From positions 5,092,501 to 5,156,500 of the forward strand of contig NZ_CP059560.1 of assembly GCF_017894385.1 (NCBI RefSeq): 64,000 bases of DNA, in the 5' to 3' direction. The notes below the pieces were generated by a model. That model had not been told where the DNA came from. It made no database searches and worked only from the letters and a program-made list of their open reading frames with translations. Shown in pieces: positions 1 to 10,429 of this stretch. Source of the DNA: Aromatoleum petrolei. GTDB lineage: Bacteria; Pseudomonadota; Gammaproteobacteria; Burkholderiales; Rhodocyclaceae. The first letter of the stretch is position 1. Each line of letters starts with the position of its first letter. The position numbers were made by a program, and so were the translations under genes.

Positions 1-1
1 C

Positions 2-1213
<1,212 letters not shown>

Positions 1214-1259
1214 TATGCGTTCGCCGGCAGGTGCTGTCGGCGGACAGGAGCAGTACAAG

Positions 1260-1289
1260 AACCCCGGCTCCGGCCGAGGTTCCCGTTTT
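1260..1289. terminator. Probable bidirectional terminator between guaA and the convergent lysE-type gene
   Basis: An inverted repeat with 9-base arms (AACCCCGGC / GCCGAGGTT, one mismatch) and a 4-base loop lies between two convergent genes. It is followed by a short T-rich run (gttttc). Position and structure suit a rho-independent terminator, although the T tract is short. Confidence 0.45.
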
Positions 1290-1294
1290 CAGGG

Positions 1295-1927
1295 TCAGGA
1301 TTGCGTGGCTGCGAGTTTGGCGCCGAAGCCGATAAGCAGGATTCCGCAGATGCCATCAAGCACGCTGCCGACGCGGGGGCGGGCAAGAAGGTCGCGTGCC
1401 CGATCGACCATCACGACCAACAAGCCCTGCCAGATCATCGCGATGGTGAAATGCATCGCCGCCATCGCGAGCGACTGGACCATGGCCGAATGCGCAGGAT
1501 CGATGAACTGCGGCAGGAAAGCCATGTAGAAGATGATGGGCTTGGGGTTGAGCACATTCGACAGCAGGCCCTCGCGCAGCGACAACGCGGCCGGGACGCG
1601 TTGGCTGCGCTGCTCCGGAATCGTGAGCCCGCGTGCGCTCCGCGCGGAGCGCAGACTCTGGATCCCCAGCCAGATGAGGTAGCCGGCTCCAGCGAACTTC
1701 ATCGCGGAAAAAAGCGTCGCCGAGCCGAGCAGGATCACGGACAGGCCCAATGCCGACACCGTCGCATGAGCGAACAGGCCGGTGCAGATTCCGAGGCTGG
1801 TGAGCATTCCGTCGCGCAGTCCGCCGCGAGCGGCGTTGCGGATCACCAGCAGCGAGTCGAGACCGGGAGACATCGTCAGCACGGTGATCGCGACGAGGAA
1901 GGGGACCCACTGGAAGTGATCGAACAT
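1295..1927 (-). CDS. LysE/RhtB family amino-acid exporter
   Basis: A 210-residue inner-membrane protein of the LysE/RhtB efflux family, which exports amino acids or related metabolites. The start chosen is the ATG at 1927, giving MFDHFQWVPFLVAI. The longer frame to 2011 would overlap the neighbouring gene and adds a hydrophilic leader without family resemblance. The N-terminal motif SPGLDSLLVIRNAARGG matches the family's conserved PGP-like region of the first helix and loop. About six hydrophobic segments follow. It lies 41 bases downstream of mksB on the same strand, so it could be the last gene of that operon. The substrate cannot be predicted from sequence. Confidence 0.85.
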   Translation of the reverse strand: MFDHFQWVPFLVAITVLTMSPGLDSLLVIRNAARGGLRDGMLTSLGICTGLFAHATVSALGLSVILLGSATLFSAMKFAGAGYLIWLGIQSLRSARSARGLTIPEQRSQRVPAALSLREGLLSNVLNPKPIIFYMAFLPQFIDPAHSAMVQSLAMAAMHFTIAMIWQGLLVVMVDRARDLLARPRVGSVLDGICGILLIGFGAKLAATQS

Positions 1928-1968
1928 GGTCGGTGCGATGTGTGCGAGGTCTATCGATCCATCCCGGC

Positions 1969-4761
1969 TCACGCCACCTGACGCGATAGCACGCCGATCG
2001 TCGGCGCCCACTCGTCGCCGGGTTTCTTCTTTCGGGTGACCAGCGTGAGCTGCGCGGGGGCGAAGACGTTCGCGTTGTGGGTGACGGGGGTCGTGATCAG
2101 GTATTGGGCGCGCGTGGCGCGCAGGAAGGTGCCGACGCGGTCGATGTTGGCCACGTCGAGGTGGGCGAAGGGCTCGTCGATGAAGACGAATCCGCCGGGG
2201 CGGGCGTCGTCCATCAGCAGCGCGATGAGCAGGATCAGCGATTTCATCACCTGCTGACCGCCCGACGCTTCGCCGTCATTGAGGCCGACGGCACCCTTGC
2301 GGTCGAAGTCGAAGCGCACTTCGAGGCCGGCCTGAGCGAGAGAGAGATCGTCCGTGCCGAGCACGGGCATCGGGCAGTCGACGCTGACGTTCGCGAGGTC
2401 CCCCAACGCCTTGAGGTTCTTGCAGTACTGGCGGACGGTCGCGCGCAGTTTGGCGATGTAGGCGTTGCGCGCTTCCTCGGTGAGACGCTTGGCGGTGGCG
2501 CAGTAACCCTGGCGGTCCTGGTAGTCGCGTTCGCGTTGGTGGACGTCGGCCTTGAGGCGTTCGGACAAAGTGAGGGCGGTCGGGTCGGTGACCCAGTCCC
2601 CTTCACTGAGGCGGGCGCGCAGACGGTCGCGTTCGCGGCGAGCCGCGGCGGCGTTCTCGTAGCGCTCGGCGAGCAGCGCGAGATCGGCCGGATTGCGCCA
2701 ATGCGCGGGCATGCCGCGGCGGATGCGGCGCAGACGCTGGATACGTTCGGCCTGCGTGCGGCGGCGCGGGGCGGAGTCGTGCTCGAGTTCGGCGAGCCGC
2801 GTTTCAAGCGCGCGCAACTCGCGGTTGCGGCGGTCGATCTCGATGTCGATGCCTGAAAGTTTGCCGGCGAGCTGATCGAGCGCGCCCTTGGCCTCCGCCC
2901 GCTCGCCTATGGCGGCTGTAAGTGCCGCGCGGGCGGCGGGGAGGGCAGCCTCGGCCTCGGCGTAGGCTTGCGCCTTGGCGGCGAGGAGCTGCGCCGACTG
3001 CAGGCCGAGCAGGCGTTGGCGCAGGGAGGTGAGGCGCTCGGCGGCCTCCGCGGCCTTCGGCCGCAACGCCTGCAGTTGCTTGTCGAGGACGAGGACGTCC
3101 GCTTCGAGCTGTTCGATGCGCGACTGGCGGGCGAGTTCGCCGAAGTGGAATTCGTTGGGGCGGCCGAGGTGGCGCGCGCCACGGCGTTCGCGATGGTAGC
3201 CGTCGCGGGTGATCCACTCGACTTCGCGTGGGAGGTCCCGCGCAGCCTCGACGCTGTCGACGCGGCGGATGCGGTTCAGGAGGTCGGCGAGCCAGCGGGG
3301 GATGGGCGCCGAAAAGCGCACCACCTCAGCGAGGCTGCGCAGCGCGGCGGGGGGCGCTTCCTCGCGTTCGGGGACGACGAAATGGCGAAAACGCTCCCGC
3401 TCGCCGAGAGCCCAGGCCGTGTGCCGGTCAGATTCGCGTTCGAGCAGGATCACATGGCGGTAGGGGCGCAGCACCGCCTCGAGCGCGGCCTGCCAGGTGA
3501 CGTCGGTGACTTCGATGACTTCGGCGAGGCCGCGATGTGCGATGCCGTTCTCGTCGAGCAGGGCGCGAAAGCGGGCGACCTCGGGGTCGCTCGGCGGTCC
3601 GGCCCGGTTCTTGGCGTTGCGCAGGGTCTGGGTCTTGTCCTCGAACTGCGCGATCAGTTCCCGCTCCCGCTTGCGCAGTTCGGCCAGTGCCGCCTCGGTG
3701 GCCTCGTGTTCGCGCTCCAGGGCGACGGCATCTTCACCGTGTTCGGCGGCGAGCTGCGCACGCAGGGCGTCGCGCTCGGCGAGTAGCTTCTCGCCGTCGC
3801 GGACCTGATCGTGCGCCACGAGGTGTACGGTCTCCGCTTCTTCAAGGATGGCGCGCAGGCGTTTTCGCTCGGCTTCGGCCATGACCTTCTCTGCCTGCAC
3901 CTCATCGAGACGCTGTCGGGCAGCGCGGCGCTCGGCCTGGCGGGTAATGCGCTCATCGCCTTGCCGAGCGATTTCCATTCGCTCGGCGGCGACGTCGCGC
4001 GCGAGTTCGGCCGCTTCGAGGCGCGGGATCACTTCGCCGTCGAGCGCCTGCGCCTCGTCGGTGAGTTGCTTCCACAGCAGGTAGTTGTCGGCTTCCAGAC
4101 GGCGCCCTTCGGCCTGGGCGCGCAGGCGGTCGAGATCGAGGCCGAGGTCGTCGAGTTCGCGTTCGGCGCTTTTCTGCTCCTCGCGCGCCGCCTGGTAGTT
4201 GTCGAGAACCTCCTTGTCGCCGAACACGTCGAAGACCAGCTCCAGCAAGGCCTTGGGCGAGTATTCGCAGAGCTTGTCGGTATCGCCCTGCTCCAAGGCC
4301 AAGACCTTGGCGATGGCCGGGGTCAGACCACCCCAGGCAAGGCGGTTCTGGTAGTCGCGCAGGCCGACCCAGTCCTCGTTGCGTTCCAAGTCCTCGATTG
4401 CGACGTCGCCGTCGACGATCGTGTAGTCGCGCGTCCATTCGCCGCCGCCGCGCCGGATGCGGCAGGCGAGGGTGACTTCATCCTGAAGGCAGGGGAAGAA
4501 AGGGCGCCGCCCGGTGGAGCCCGGCTGGTTGGCGACGACGGCACGGATCCAGGCGAAACTCCGTTCCGCGCGGCGCACGTAGCGACGGAAGTCGCGTTTG
4601 CCTGAGCAGCGAAGGGCGAACAGGGTGCGCAGGGCGTCCAGGAGCGTGGTCTTGCCCGAGCCGTTGGGACCGACGATGGTGATGATCTGCGCGTCCAGCG
4701 GCAGCGTGAAGCGACGCCAGTAATCCCAGTGGACGAGTTCGAGCTGTTTGATATGGAACAT
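1969..4761 (-). CDS. mksB: MksB: SMC-like ATPase of an MksBEF condensin
   Basis: A 930-residue SMC/MukB-type ATPase that with MksE and MksF should form a DNA-extruding condensin. The Walker A motif GPNGSGKTT lies at residues 31-39. Two long charged coiled-coil arms (about 190-390 and 545-790) flank a hinge-like middle. The C-terminal head carries the ABC signature SGGQQ near residue 828 and Walker B GGFVFIDEP near 855. The length fits MksB and is much shorter than enterobacterial MukB. The start overlaps the mksE stop by one base, implying translational coupling. No MksG/JetD nuclease gene follows, so this looks like the chromosome-organising form and not the anti-plasmid Wadjet form; that is inference from the neighbours. 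Confidence 0.88.
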   Translation of the reverse strand: MFHIKQLELVHWDYWRRFTLPLDAQIITIVGPNGSGKTTLLDALRTLFALRCSGKRDFRRYVRRAERSFAWIRAVVANQPGSTGRRPFFPCLQDEVTLACRIRRGGGEWTRDYTIVDGDVAIEDLERNEDWVGLRDYQNRLAWGGLTPAIAKVLALEQGDTDKLCEYSPKALLELVFDVFGDKEVLDNYQAAREEQKSAERELDDLGLDLDRLRAQAEGRRLEADNYLLWKQLTDEAQALDGEVIPRLEAAELARDVAAERMEIARQGDERITRQAERRAARQRLDEVQAEKVMAEAERKRLRAILEEAETVHLVAHDQVRDGEKLLAERDALRAQLAAEHGEDAVALEREHEATEAALAELRKRERELIAQFEDKTQTLRNAKNRAGPPSDPEVARFRALLDENGIAHRGLAEVIEVTDVTWQAALEAVLRPYRHVILLERESDRHTAWALGERERFRHFVVPEREEAPPAALRSLAEVVRFSAPIPRWLADLLNRIRRVDSVEAARDLPREVEWITRDGYHRERRGARHLGRPNEFHFGELARQSRIEQLEADVLVLDKQLQALRPKAAEAAERLTSLRQRLLGLQSAQLLAAKAQAYAEAEAALPAARAALTAAIGERAEAKGALDQLAGKLSGIDIEIDRRNRELRALETRLAELEHDSAPRRRTQAERIQRLRRIRRGMPAHWRNPADLALLAERYENAAAARRERDRLRARLSEGDWVTDPTALTLSERLKADVHQRERDYQDRQGYCATAKRLTEEARNAYIAKLRATVRQYCKNLKALGDLANVSVDCPMPVLGTDDLSLAQAGLEVRFDFDRKGAVGLNDGEASGGQQVMKSLILLIALLMDDARPGGFVFIDEPFAHLDVANIDRVGTFLRATRAQYLITTPVTHNANVFAPAQLTLVTRKKKPGDEWAPTIGVLSRQVA

Positions 4762-5468
4762 CAGGCTTCTTCCTCGTCGTACGGCTCGTCGGGCAGGACA
4801 TCGGCCTGTTCGAAGGCGTTGTGGTCCGCCAGGGCGTGACCTGCGCTGGCGAGGACCTCGGCGAGGGTCCCGTGGATGATGCGGTCGGCCAACACTCGGT
4901 AGTCGAGGGCCACGTCGAGCAGCGGCCCTTCATTGATGATGCCATTGCGGCGCTCGATGAACCCCAGGCGCGCGAGCTTGCCAAGCATGAAGTTCTTGAC
5001 CTTTGTGCGCCCCCCGAGCCGCGGGCCGAAGTCCGCGATCAGCGAGGCCTCCGACAGCGCCGCCGAGACGCTTTCGCCGTGCGCCATCGGCTTGTCGGCA
5101 CCGAACATGTCGCCTTGACCGTCGTCGGCAAGCTCGCGACGCGTGACCTGTCGTTCGCGCTTGGGCAGGATGATCAGCGACCAGATCACCACAAGGAGAG
5201 CGATTTCGTCGCGCGTGAGTCCAACGTTGCTTGCCGCATACTCGCGGCGCGCGCCGAATACCGGTTCCATCATGTCAGGAGCGAGCGCGACGGCGACATG
5301 GCTGGCGTAAGGATTGTCCTGCAGTTGCAGTCCGATCGCGGCAAGACGGTGGTCGAGTTCGACGCGGAAGGATTCGTCCACCAGCGCGCGCCGCACGAGG
5401 CGGTCGCTGCGAGGCAGCCAGCGATTGGCGACGAGCCGCGCCGTGAGGGTCTTGAGTTCGTGTTCCAT
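4761..5468 (-). CDS. mksE: MksE-like condensin subunit
   Basis: A 235-residue protein in the position and size range of MksE, the small winged-helix kleisin-associated subunit of MksBEF complexes. It is rich in helical segments and has an acidic C-terminus (DEPYDEEEA). A short stretch, GRRNGIINEGPLL-like in character (ERRNGIINEGPLL), could be part of a winged-helix wing. No enzymatic motif is visible. Start and stop codons overlap those of mksF and mksB by one base on each side, so the three proteins are almost certainly made together. The call rests mainly on gene order and on the SMC partner. Confidence 0.8.
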   Translation of the reverse strand: MEHELKTLTARLVANRWLPRSDRLVRRALVDESFRVELDHRLAAIGLQLQDNPYASHVAVALAPDMMEPVFGARREYAASNVGLTRDEIALLVVIWSLIILPKRERQVTRRELADDGQGDMFGADKPMAHGESVSAALSEASLIADFGPRLGGRTKVKNFMLGKLARLGFIERRNGIINEGPLLDVALDYRVLADRIIHGTLAEVLASAGHALADHNAFEQADVLPDEPYDEEEA

Positions 5469-6766
5469 CAGGCGTCCTGCAGGGGTGTTTCGACGGCAGC
5501 GGGCGCGACGGTGCCGCAGGGCGTGATCGTGCCATCGGAGATCGCGGCGATTTCGTCCTCGTCGACGCGCACGAGGCGGTCGCCGAACTGAACGTCCACA
5601 GGCAGGCGCATGAAATCGCCGATCGGGCCGTCGGCCGGACCCGCAGATTCGCCGTCCGCGAGGAGCGCGAGGAGCGATAGCCGGTAGGCCGCGGGCGCGA
5701 ACCCGCCGCCGGCGACGATATGCTGCAGCGGCGCGCTGTCCGACAGCCTGGCGATGCGTCGCGTGAGGTGCTCGAGCAGGGCGAGGTCGTCGTGCTCTGG
5801 CGCGGTGCGGACGTCAGCAGCATCCGGGGGCGGCAGAGCCAGTTCGGTCTCATCGGTGCGGACCTCATCGGACAGGACAGCCTCGGCGCGGTCCAGCAGT
5901 TCATGGCCCCCCGCGAGGAGCGTCGTCTCGGGCACTGCCGCAACGGCATCCTCGGCAAAACGGGCGAGCATGCCGGCATCGAGCCGGCGCAGCCAGGCGG
6001 CAACGTCGGACGAGGAAATGCCCGACGCGCCGAGGGTCACGCGCTGCGATTCGATCTTGTTCAGGGCGCGCTGAAAGCCTGCGTCGACACGGGCCAGCCG
6101 GGATTGCGCGAGGCCGATCCGCTGGGCGATGCGGGCGATTTCGAACGGCACCTCGGGGTCGGCGAGGAGGCCGTTGAGAATCTCCGTACCGCGCGCTAGC
6201 CAGCGCTCGTTGGCCGAGAGGCGGCGTCGCGCCCCAAGGATGTTGAATTCGGATCCTGAGGCGATCGCTTCCTCGAAGTGCCAGGTGAGGTCGTTGAGCT
6301 TGGACAGAAGGTGACCCAGCGCCTCCGGCGTGATGCTGCCGACCGCCTGAAGCCCGGCGAGCTGCGCGGTGAGGAAGCCGAGTTCCGCGTCCTCCTCGGT
6401 CGAGAAACGAAGCACCATCGTGATCGCCGCGACCGCGTTGCGGCCGAGGTCTGAAACGCGGTACAGGCCGTCTTCGCCGAACTCGAGCAGCGCGTTGTCG
6501 CGCAGGCGCTTGAGGACGGTTTCGAGTTTGACGTCGTCCAAGTAGGTGAAACGCGCGCGCAGGGCCTCCGGCGACCAGCGCGGCGAATCGGATTCCTGGC
6601 CGATCTCGCGCAGCACCAAGAGGCGCAGCATGACCTCGGTCTCGGAGCCGCGAAACAGCGTGATGAAGGCACCCACGAGCGGCGCGGCCGAGGCGAGCAT
6701 GCCCAATTCGGGCACGTCGTCCGCGGTGACGCCCGGGGCGAGAGAGTCGGTGAAGTCGAGCGTCAT
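5468..6766 (-). CDS. mksF: MksF-like kleisin subunit
   Basis: A 432-residue, mostly helical, acidic protein at the head of the condensin trio. It is in the usual position and length of MksF, the kleisin that bridges the MksB heads. A winged-helix-like region (about 50-130, with RFTYLDDVKLETVLKRLRDN) near the N-terminus is compatible with the family. The gene begins 21 bases after the prfB stop on the same strand and overlaps mksE by one base. It is therefore probably transcribed from upstream of prfB. Identification depends on synteny with mksE and mksB more than on recognisable motifs. Confidence 0.78.
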   Translation of the reverse strand: MTLDFTDSLAPGVTADDVPELGMLASAAPLVGAFITLFRGSETEVMLRLLVLREIGQESDSPRWSPEALRARFTYLDDVKLETVLKRLRDNALLEFGEDGLYRVSDLGRNAVAAITMVLRFSTEEDAELGFLTAQLAGLQAVGSITPEALGHLLSKLNDLTWHFEEAIASGSEFNILGARRRLSANERWLARGTEILNGLLADPEVPFEIARIAQRIGLAQSRLARVDAGFQRALNKIESQRVTLGASGISSSDVAAWLRRLDAGMLARFAEDAVAAVPETTLLAGGHELLDRAEAVLSDEVRTDETELALPPPDAADVRTAPEHDDLALLEHLTRRIARLSDSAPLQHIVAGGGFAPAAYRLSLLALLADGESAGPADGPIGDFMRLPVDVQFGDRLVRVDEDEIAAISDGTITPCGTVAPAAVETPLQDA

Positions 6767-6787
6767 GCAGCGCGTTGCGAAACTGCG

Positions 6788-7892
6788 TCAGACACCCTGC
6801 TTGAGGCTCGCCGCGATGAAGTCATCCAGGTCGCCGTCGAGCACGGCCTGGGTGTTACCGACTTCGTAGTTCGTACGCAGATCCTTGATGCGCGACTGGT
6901 CGAGCACGTAGGAGCGGATCTGGTGCCCCCATCCGATGTCGCTCTTGGAGTCTTCGAGCTTCTGCTGCTCGGTCTGGCGCTTGCGCAGTTCCAGCTCGTA
7001 CAGGCGGGCCTTCAGCATGGACATCGCTTCGGCCTTGTTTTTGTGCTGCGAGCGGTCGTTCTGGCACTGCACAACGACGCCCGTCGGTTCGTGCGTGATG
7101 CGCACCGCGGAGTCCGTCTTGTTGATGTGCTGGCCGCCGGCGCCGGAAGCGCGATAGGTGTCGATGCGCAGGTCGGCCGGATTGATGTCGATCTCGATCG
7201 AATCATCGACTTCCGGATACACGAACACCGACGAGAAGCTGGTGTGGCGACGCGCATTGGAGTCGAACGGGCTCTTGCGCACGAGGCGGTGGATGCCGGT
7301 TTCGGTACGCAGGAAGCCGTAGGCGTACTCACCGCTGACTTTGATCGTGGCGCCCTTGATGCCGGCGACTTCGCCCTCGGACTCTTCCATCAGTTCCACA
7401 GCGAAGCCCTTGCGCTCGCAGTAGCGCAGGTACATTCGCTCGAGCATTCCGGCCCAGTCCTGGGCCTCGGTGCCACCCGCACCCGCCTGGATTTCGATGA
7501 AGCACGAGTTCGGGTCCATCGGATTCGAGAACATCCGGCGGAATTCGAGTGCGTGCACCTTCGCCTCGAGAGGGGCGAGGTCGGCTTCAACCGCCGTCAA
7601 CGTATCCTCGTCGTCCTCGGCCTGAGCGAGTTCGAACAGGTCTTTGAGGTCGATTGACGACTGTTCGATGTCGCGCAGATTGACGACGACATCCTCCAAC
7701 TGACGCTTTTCCTTGCCGAGGTCCTGAGCTTTCTCGGCATTGTTCCACACGGCCGGATCTTCCAGCGCGCGGGTTACTTCTTCGAGCTTCGACGCCTTTT
7801 CGTCGTAGTCAAAGATACCTCCGAAGTTCGCGACCGCGGGCCTGCAGGTCGTCGAGTTTCTGGGAGATAGCGTTGATGCGTTCGGCTTCCAT
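6788..7892 (-). CDS. prfB: Peptide chain release factor 2, with programmed +1 frameshift
   Basis: Release factor 2 terminates translation at UGA and UAA. Translation starts at ATG 7892, reads 27 codons ending RELRRYL, and meets an in-frame TGA at 7811-7809 in the context CTT TGA C. A Shine-Dalgarno-like AGG sits just upstream. This is the classical autoregulatory frameshift site: ribosomes slip +1 and continue from 7810. The coding sequence is join(7892..7812, 7810..6788), giving 367 residues, the normal length. The SPF recognition motif (RKSPFDSNA) and the catalytic GGQ ([12 protein letters not shown]) are present. An annotation starting at 7750 would lose the N-terminus. The usual downstream partner lysS is not here; mksF follows instead. 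Confidence 0.96.
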
Positions 7893-7997
7893 GGCGGGGC
7901 TCCGGGCGATTCTGGGAAACCCGTGAGTATACCCCGATCGGATCACTCCGCGCGCTTGGCTACGTATTGGAAGACGTTCGCGCGGGCCGGAAATGCA

Positions 7998-8021
7998 GAC
8001 GGCGACCCGCAGGTCGCCGTC
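7998..8021 (-). terminator. Hairpin downstream of ompW
   Basis: A perfect 10-base inverted repeat (GACGGCGACC / GGTCGCCGTC) with a 4-base loop begins 24 bases past the ompW stop. It is followed on the minus strand by a weak T-containing stretch. It most likely stops ompW transcription before prfB. Confidence 0.55.
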
Positions 8022-8044
8022 CAGTGCCCCGGACGCTGCCGGGA

Positions 8045-8722
8045 TCAGAACTTGTAGCCGACGCCGACCATGTACACCCACGGATCGATCTCGACACTAA
8101 CCTTGACCTTGCCGAGCGCGGGGTGCCGCGCCGTGGCATGGCTGTCGATGCCGATACGCCAAACTGCCGCATTCAGCACGATCTTGTCGGTCAGCATGTA
8201 GTCGATACCGGCCTGCAGGGCGAGCCCCCAGGAGTCCTCGCGATCGAGATGAGAAAACCCTTGAGCCTTGCGGGCATCCGTCAGATCTTCATTGAAGAAG
8301 GTCGTGTAATTGATGCCGGCACCCACGTATGGCTGCCACTTCGAGCTGGAATCCATGGGGAAATACTGCAGCGTGACCGTCGGCGGCAGTTGCTCGATGG
8401 TAGCGAGCTTGCCGTTGAGGCCTGCGGGCAGTCCCTTGACGCTGACGCTGTGCTTGAAGGGAGTGGCGGCGAGCAGTTCGACGCCGACGTGGTCGGTCAG
8501 CATATAGCCGAACGTCAGGCCGAGTTGCGTGTTGTCGCTGACGGTGGCATTCGAACCGGCGATCTTGCCTGTGGCACTCGATGAGACATCGGAGCCCCCC
8601 ATTTCCGGGTTTACCGTCGCCGCACCTGCGCGGACAACGAAGTCGCCAGCCTTGTAGGCGTGCGCAAACGGACTTGCTGCGCCCAGGGCGAGCATGGATG
8701 CGATGACGAGCGATTTTTTCAT
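8045..8722 (-). CDS. ompW: OmpW family outer-membrane protein
   Basis: A 225-residue outer-membrane protein of the OmpW family, an eight-stranded barrel with a hydrophobic lateral channel. A signal peptide of about 22 residues (MKKSLVIASMLALGAASPFAHA) precedes the mature start YKAGDFVVRAG, typical of the family. Later conserved pieces include GLTFGYMLTDHVGVELL, the YVGAGINYTTFF strand, and the C-terminal YMVGVGYKF ending in phenylalanine, as required for BAM assembly. A good ribosome site (AGAGGAG) lies 7 bases before the ATG. An FNR-like palindrome lies about 95 bases upstream, which agrees with oxygen-dependent OmpW control known in enterobacteria. Confidence 0.93.
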   Translation of the reverse strand: MKKSLVIASMLALGAASPFAHAYKAGDFVVRAGAATVNPEMGGSDVSSSATGKIAGSNATVSDNTQLGLTFGYMLTDHVGVELLAATPFKHSVSVKGLPAGLNGKLATIEQLPPTVTLQYFPMDSSSKWQPYVGAGINYTTFFNEDLTDARKAQGFSHLDREDSWGLALQAGIDYMLTDKIVLNAAVWRIGIDSHATARHPALGKVKVSVEIDPWVYMVGVGYKF

Positions 8723-8817
8723 GAGCTACTCCTCTTGCATGGCGCGAATGAACTATGGGGCATAGTACCCACTTTTCAGTCGTGGCTATGTGCGCCGCAC
8801 AAATATTTGGCAGAGGT

Positions 8818-8831
8818 TTGACGAATATCAA
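8818..8831. promoter_or_regulatory. FNR/ANR-type binding site upstream of ompW
   Basis: The sequence TTGACGAATATCAA matches the FNR consensus TTGAT-N4-ATCAA in 9 of 10 fixed positions. It lies 96 bases upstream of the ompW start on the minus strand. The only other candidate target, the GNAT gene, starts 275 bases away. The match is seen directly; binding is inference. Confidence 0.6.
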
Positions 8832-9105
8832 AATAAAACCACGCTCGCCACAGTGTTATCGGCCGCATAGCGCGTCAATCGAGGCCTGCTGGCCATTCCA
8901 GCGCTTCGCAAACCCATATGGCAATCGCTGCCGATTGAAGGCGTCGTTAAGCCAAAAATCTTTAGTGGGTAACCGCACCCATATTTTCCGCGTCGCCGTA
9001 TAGAAATTGCGCATGCGCGCACCGTTTGAATACCGACCCGCGAACGCGGCGATGCGGCCGAGGTAAGATGACGATTCCTCCAGCAGGACCTTCAAGAAGA
9101 TACAC

Positions 9106-9612
9106 ATGTCCATCGAAGTCATACGTGCCGATTATCATAACTCCGAGCATGCCGTCGCCATAGTCAGGCTACTCGACGCCTATGCGCGCGACCCGATGGG
9201 TGGAGGGGAAGCATTGCCGACAGCGGTCAAGGATAGGGTCGTGGGGGCGCTTGCTCGCCAACCACATGCGTTCAGCCTGATCGCCTTCGCGGAAGGCGTC
9301 GCAATGGGGTTGGCGAATTGCTTTGAGACTCTCTCGACCTTCGCCGCGAGACCGCTCATCAACATCCACGATTTCGTCATTCTCGCGGAATACCGCGGAC
9401 GTGGCGCGAGTCAGCTTCTGTTGGAGGCGGTGGAAACCGTTGCCAAGGAGCGCGGATGCTGCAAGATCACCCTGGAGGTGCTCAGCGGCAACGATGCTGC
9501 GCGGGCGGCGTACGTGAAATTCGGGTTCAGCGATTACGCGCTCGACGCAAGCGCCGGCACCGCGCTGTTCTGGCAGAAACCGCTCGACAATCCGCCGCCC
9601 GGCGTCACCTGA
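9106..9612 (+). CDS. GNAT family N-acetyltransferase
   Basis: A 168-residue GCN5-related acetyltransferase that would transfer an acetyl group from acetyl-CoA to an unknown amine. The acetyl-CoA binding motif A is clear as ILAEYRGRGASQLLLEA (the R-G-x-G pyrophosphate loop) near residues 92-108. It is followed by motif B, ITLEVLSGNDAARAAYVKFGF, around 126-147. The N-terminal part (residues 1-60) shows the usual weakly conserved helices. The gene stands alone and faces the PAP2 gene, 28 bases from its end. No substrate can be assigned. Confidence 0.88.
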   Translation: MSIEVIRADYHNSEHAVAIVRLLDAYARDPMGGGEALPTAVKDRVVGALARQPHAFSLIAFAEGVAMGLANCFETLSTFAARPLINIHDFVILAEYRGRGASQLLLEAVETVAKERGCCKITLEVLSGNDAARAAYVKFGFSDYALDASAGTALFWQKPLDNPPPGVT

Positions 9613-9640
9613 GCAGGGGTTGCGCCCGGCGACCCGACAC

Positions 9641-10336
9641 TCAAAGGAACTTCGGCGCCATCCGCGAGATATGCCGGAGGGACGGCAGCGCGAAAGCCAG
9701 ACCGACGACGATGCCGGCAATCACGTCGAGCACGACGTGCTGGCGGGTGGCTATCGTCGACCACAGGATTGCCAAGCAGAGCAGGGCATTTCCCCAGCGC
9801 AACAATGCCGGCGCACCCACGGAGCGCGCGATTCGCTCGAGCCATAGCGCGCTGAATACCGACGATGCAACGTGCAGCGACGGACAGGCGTTGCCGGCTG
9901 TGTCCACATTCTTGATCATCGCGAGTTGCGGGTATTCAGACCAATCGATGCCGGCAGACGGCACCGCGGTCGGAAGCACCCAGTAAATGCCGAGGCAGAA
10001 CGCGCACAGGAGGGAGATCCACACGCCGAACCAGAGCAGCGGGCGCAGGCTGCCAATGAAGGCAGGGGGAAGCGACACGTACACCCACAGGCTTGCGTAG
10101 ATCGGGAATGCGGCCGCGGAAAAGGGGATCCAGGCGTCTGCGGCAACGCGCGGCATCATGGTCGGAGCGGTTAGGGGATCACGCAGGACCGTGAAGTACC
10201 CCATGAAGAACAAAACCATGAAAATCATGGTTCCCGCCGCCTTGAGGGGCCAGAGCGTCGCGAAACGGGTCGCCAACTGGCGGAACCAGGTGGAGCGGGG
10301 CGCAGCATCCAGCGGCGTGGCGGAGAGTGTCGTCAT
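9641..10336 (-). CDS. PAP2 superfamily membrane phosphatase
   Basis: A 231-residue integral membrane protein of the type 2 phosphatidic acid phosphatase superfamily, enzymes that remove phosphate from lipid phosphates or undecaprenyl-PP. Motif 2 is CPSLHVASS (catalytic His) near residue 154, and motif 3 is STIATRQHVVLDVIAG (His and Asp) near 193-208. The K-x6-RP motif 1 is not evident. Five to six hydrophobic spans are visible. It is divergent from the ACP gene with 93 bases between starts, next to a lipid-type cluster, so a lipid substrate is plausible but unproved. Confidence 0.82.
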   Translation of the reverse strand: MTTLSATPLDAAPRSTWFRQLATRFATLWPLKAAGTMIFMVLFFMGYFTVLRDPLTAPTMMPRVAADAWIPFSAAAFPIYASLWVYVSLPPAFIGSLRPLLWFGVWISLLCAFCLGIYWVLPTAVPSAGIDWSEYPQLAMIKNVDTAGNACPSLHVASSVFSALWLERIARSVGAPALLRWGNALLCLAILWSTIATRQHVVLDVIAGIVVGLAFALPSLRHISRMAPKFL

Positions 10337-10429
10337 GGCCGGCGGATAGTACCAAACATCCGCGAACGCACTTGAAACGACCGAGCCACCTATGGTGAAA
10401 CATTTGATTTCATATAAAATTCGCGCCCT

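Noticed and set aside
2077..2856. Long plus-strand open frames opposite mksB (and similar ones at 2968-3786 and 3811-4605)
   Set aside because: They are antisense shadows produced by high GC; the minus-strand mksB frame has full SMC motifs and these have none.
1969..6766. Wadjet anti-plasmid defence system
   Set aside because: The JetD/MksG nuclease is missing from the neighbourhood; only the condensin part is present.
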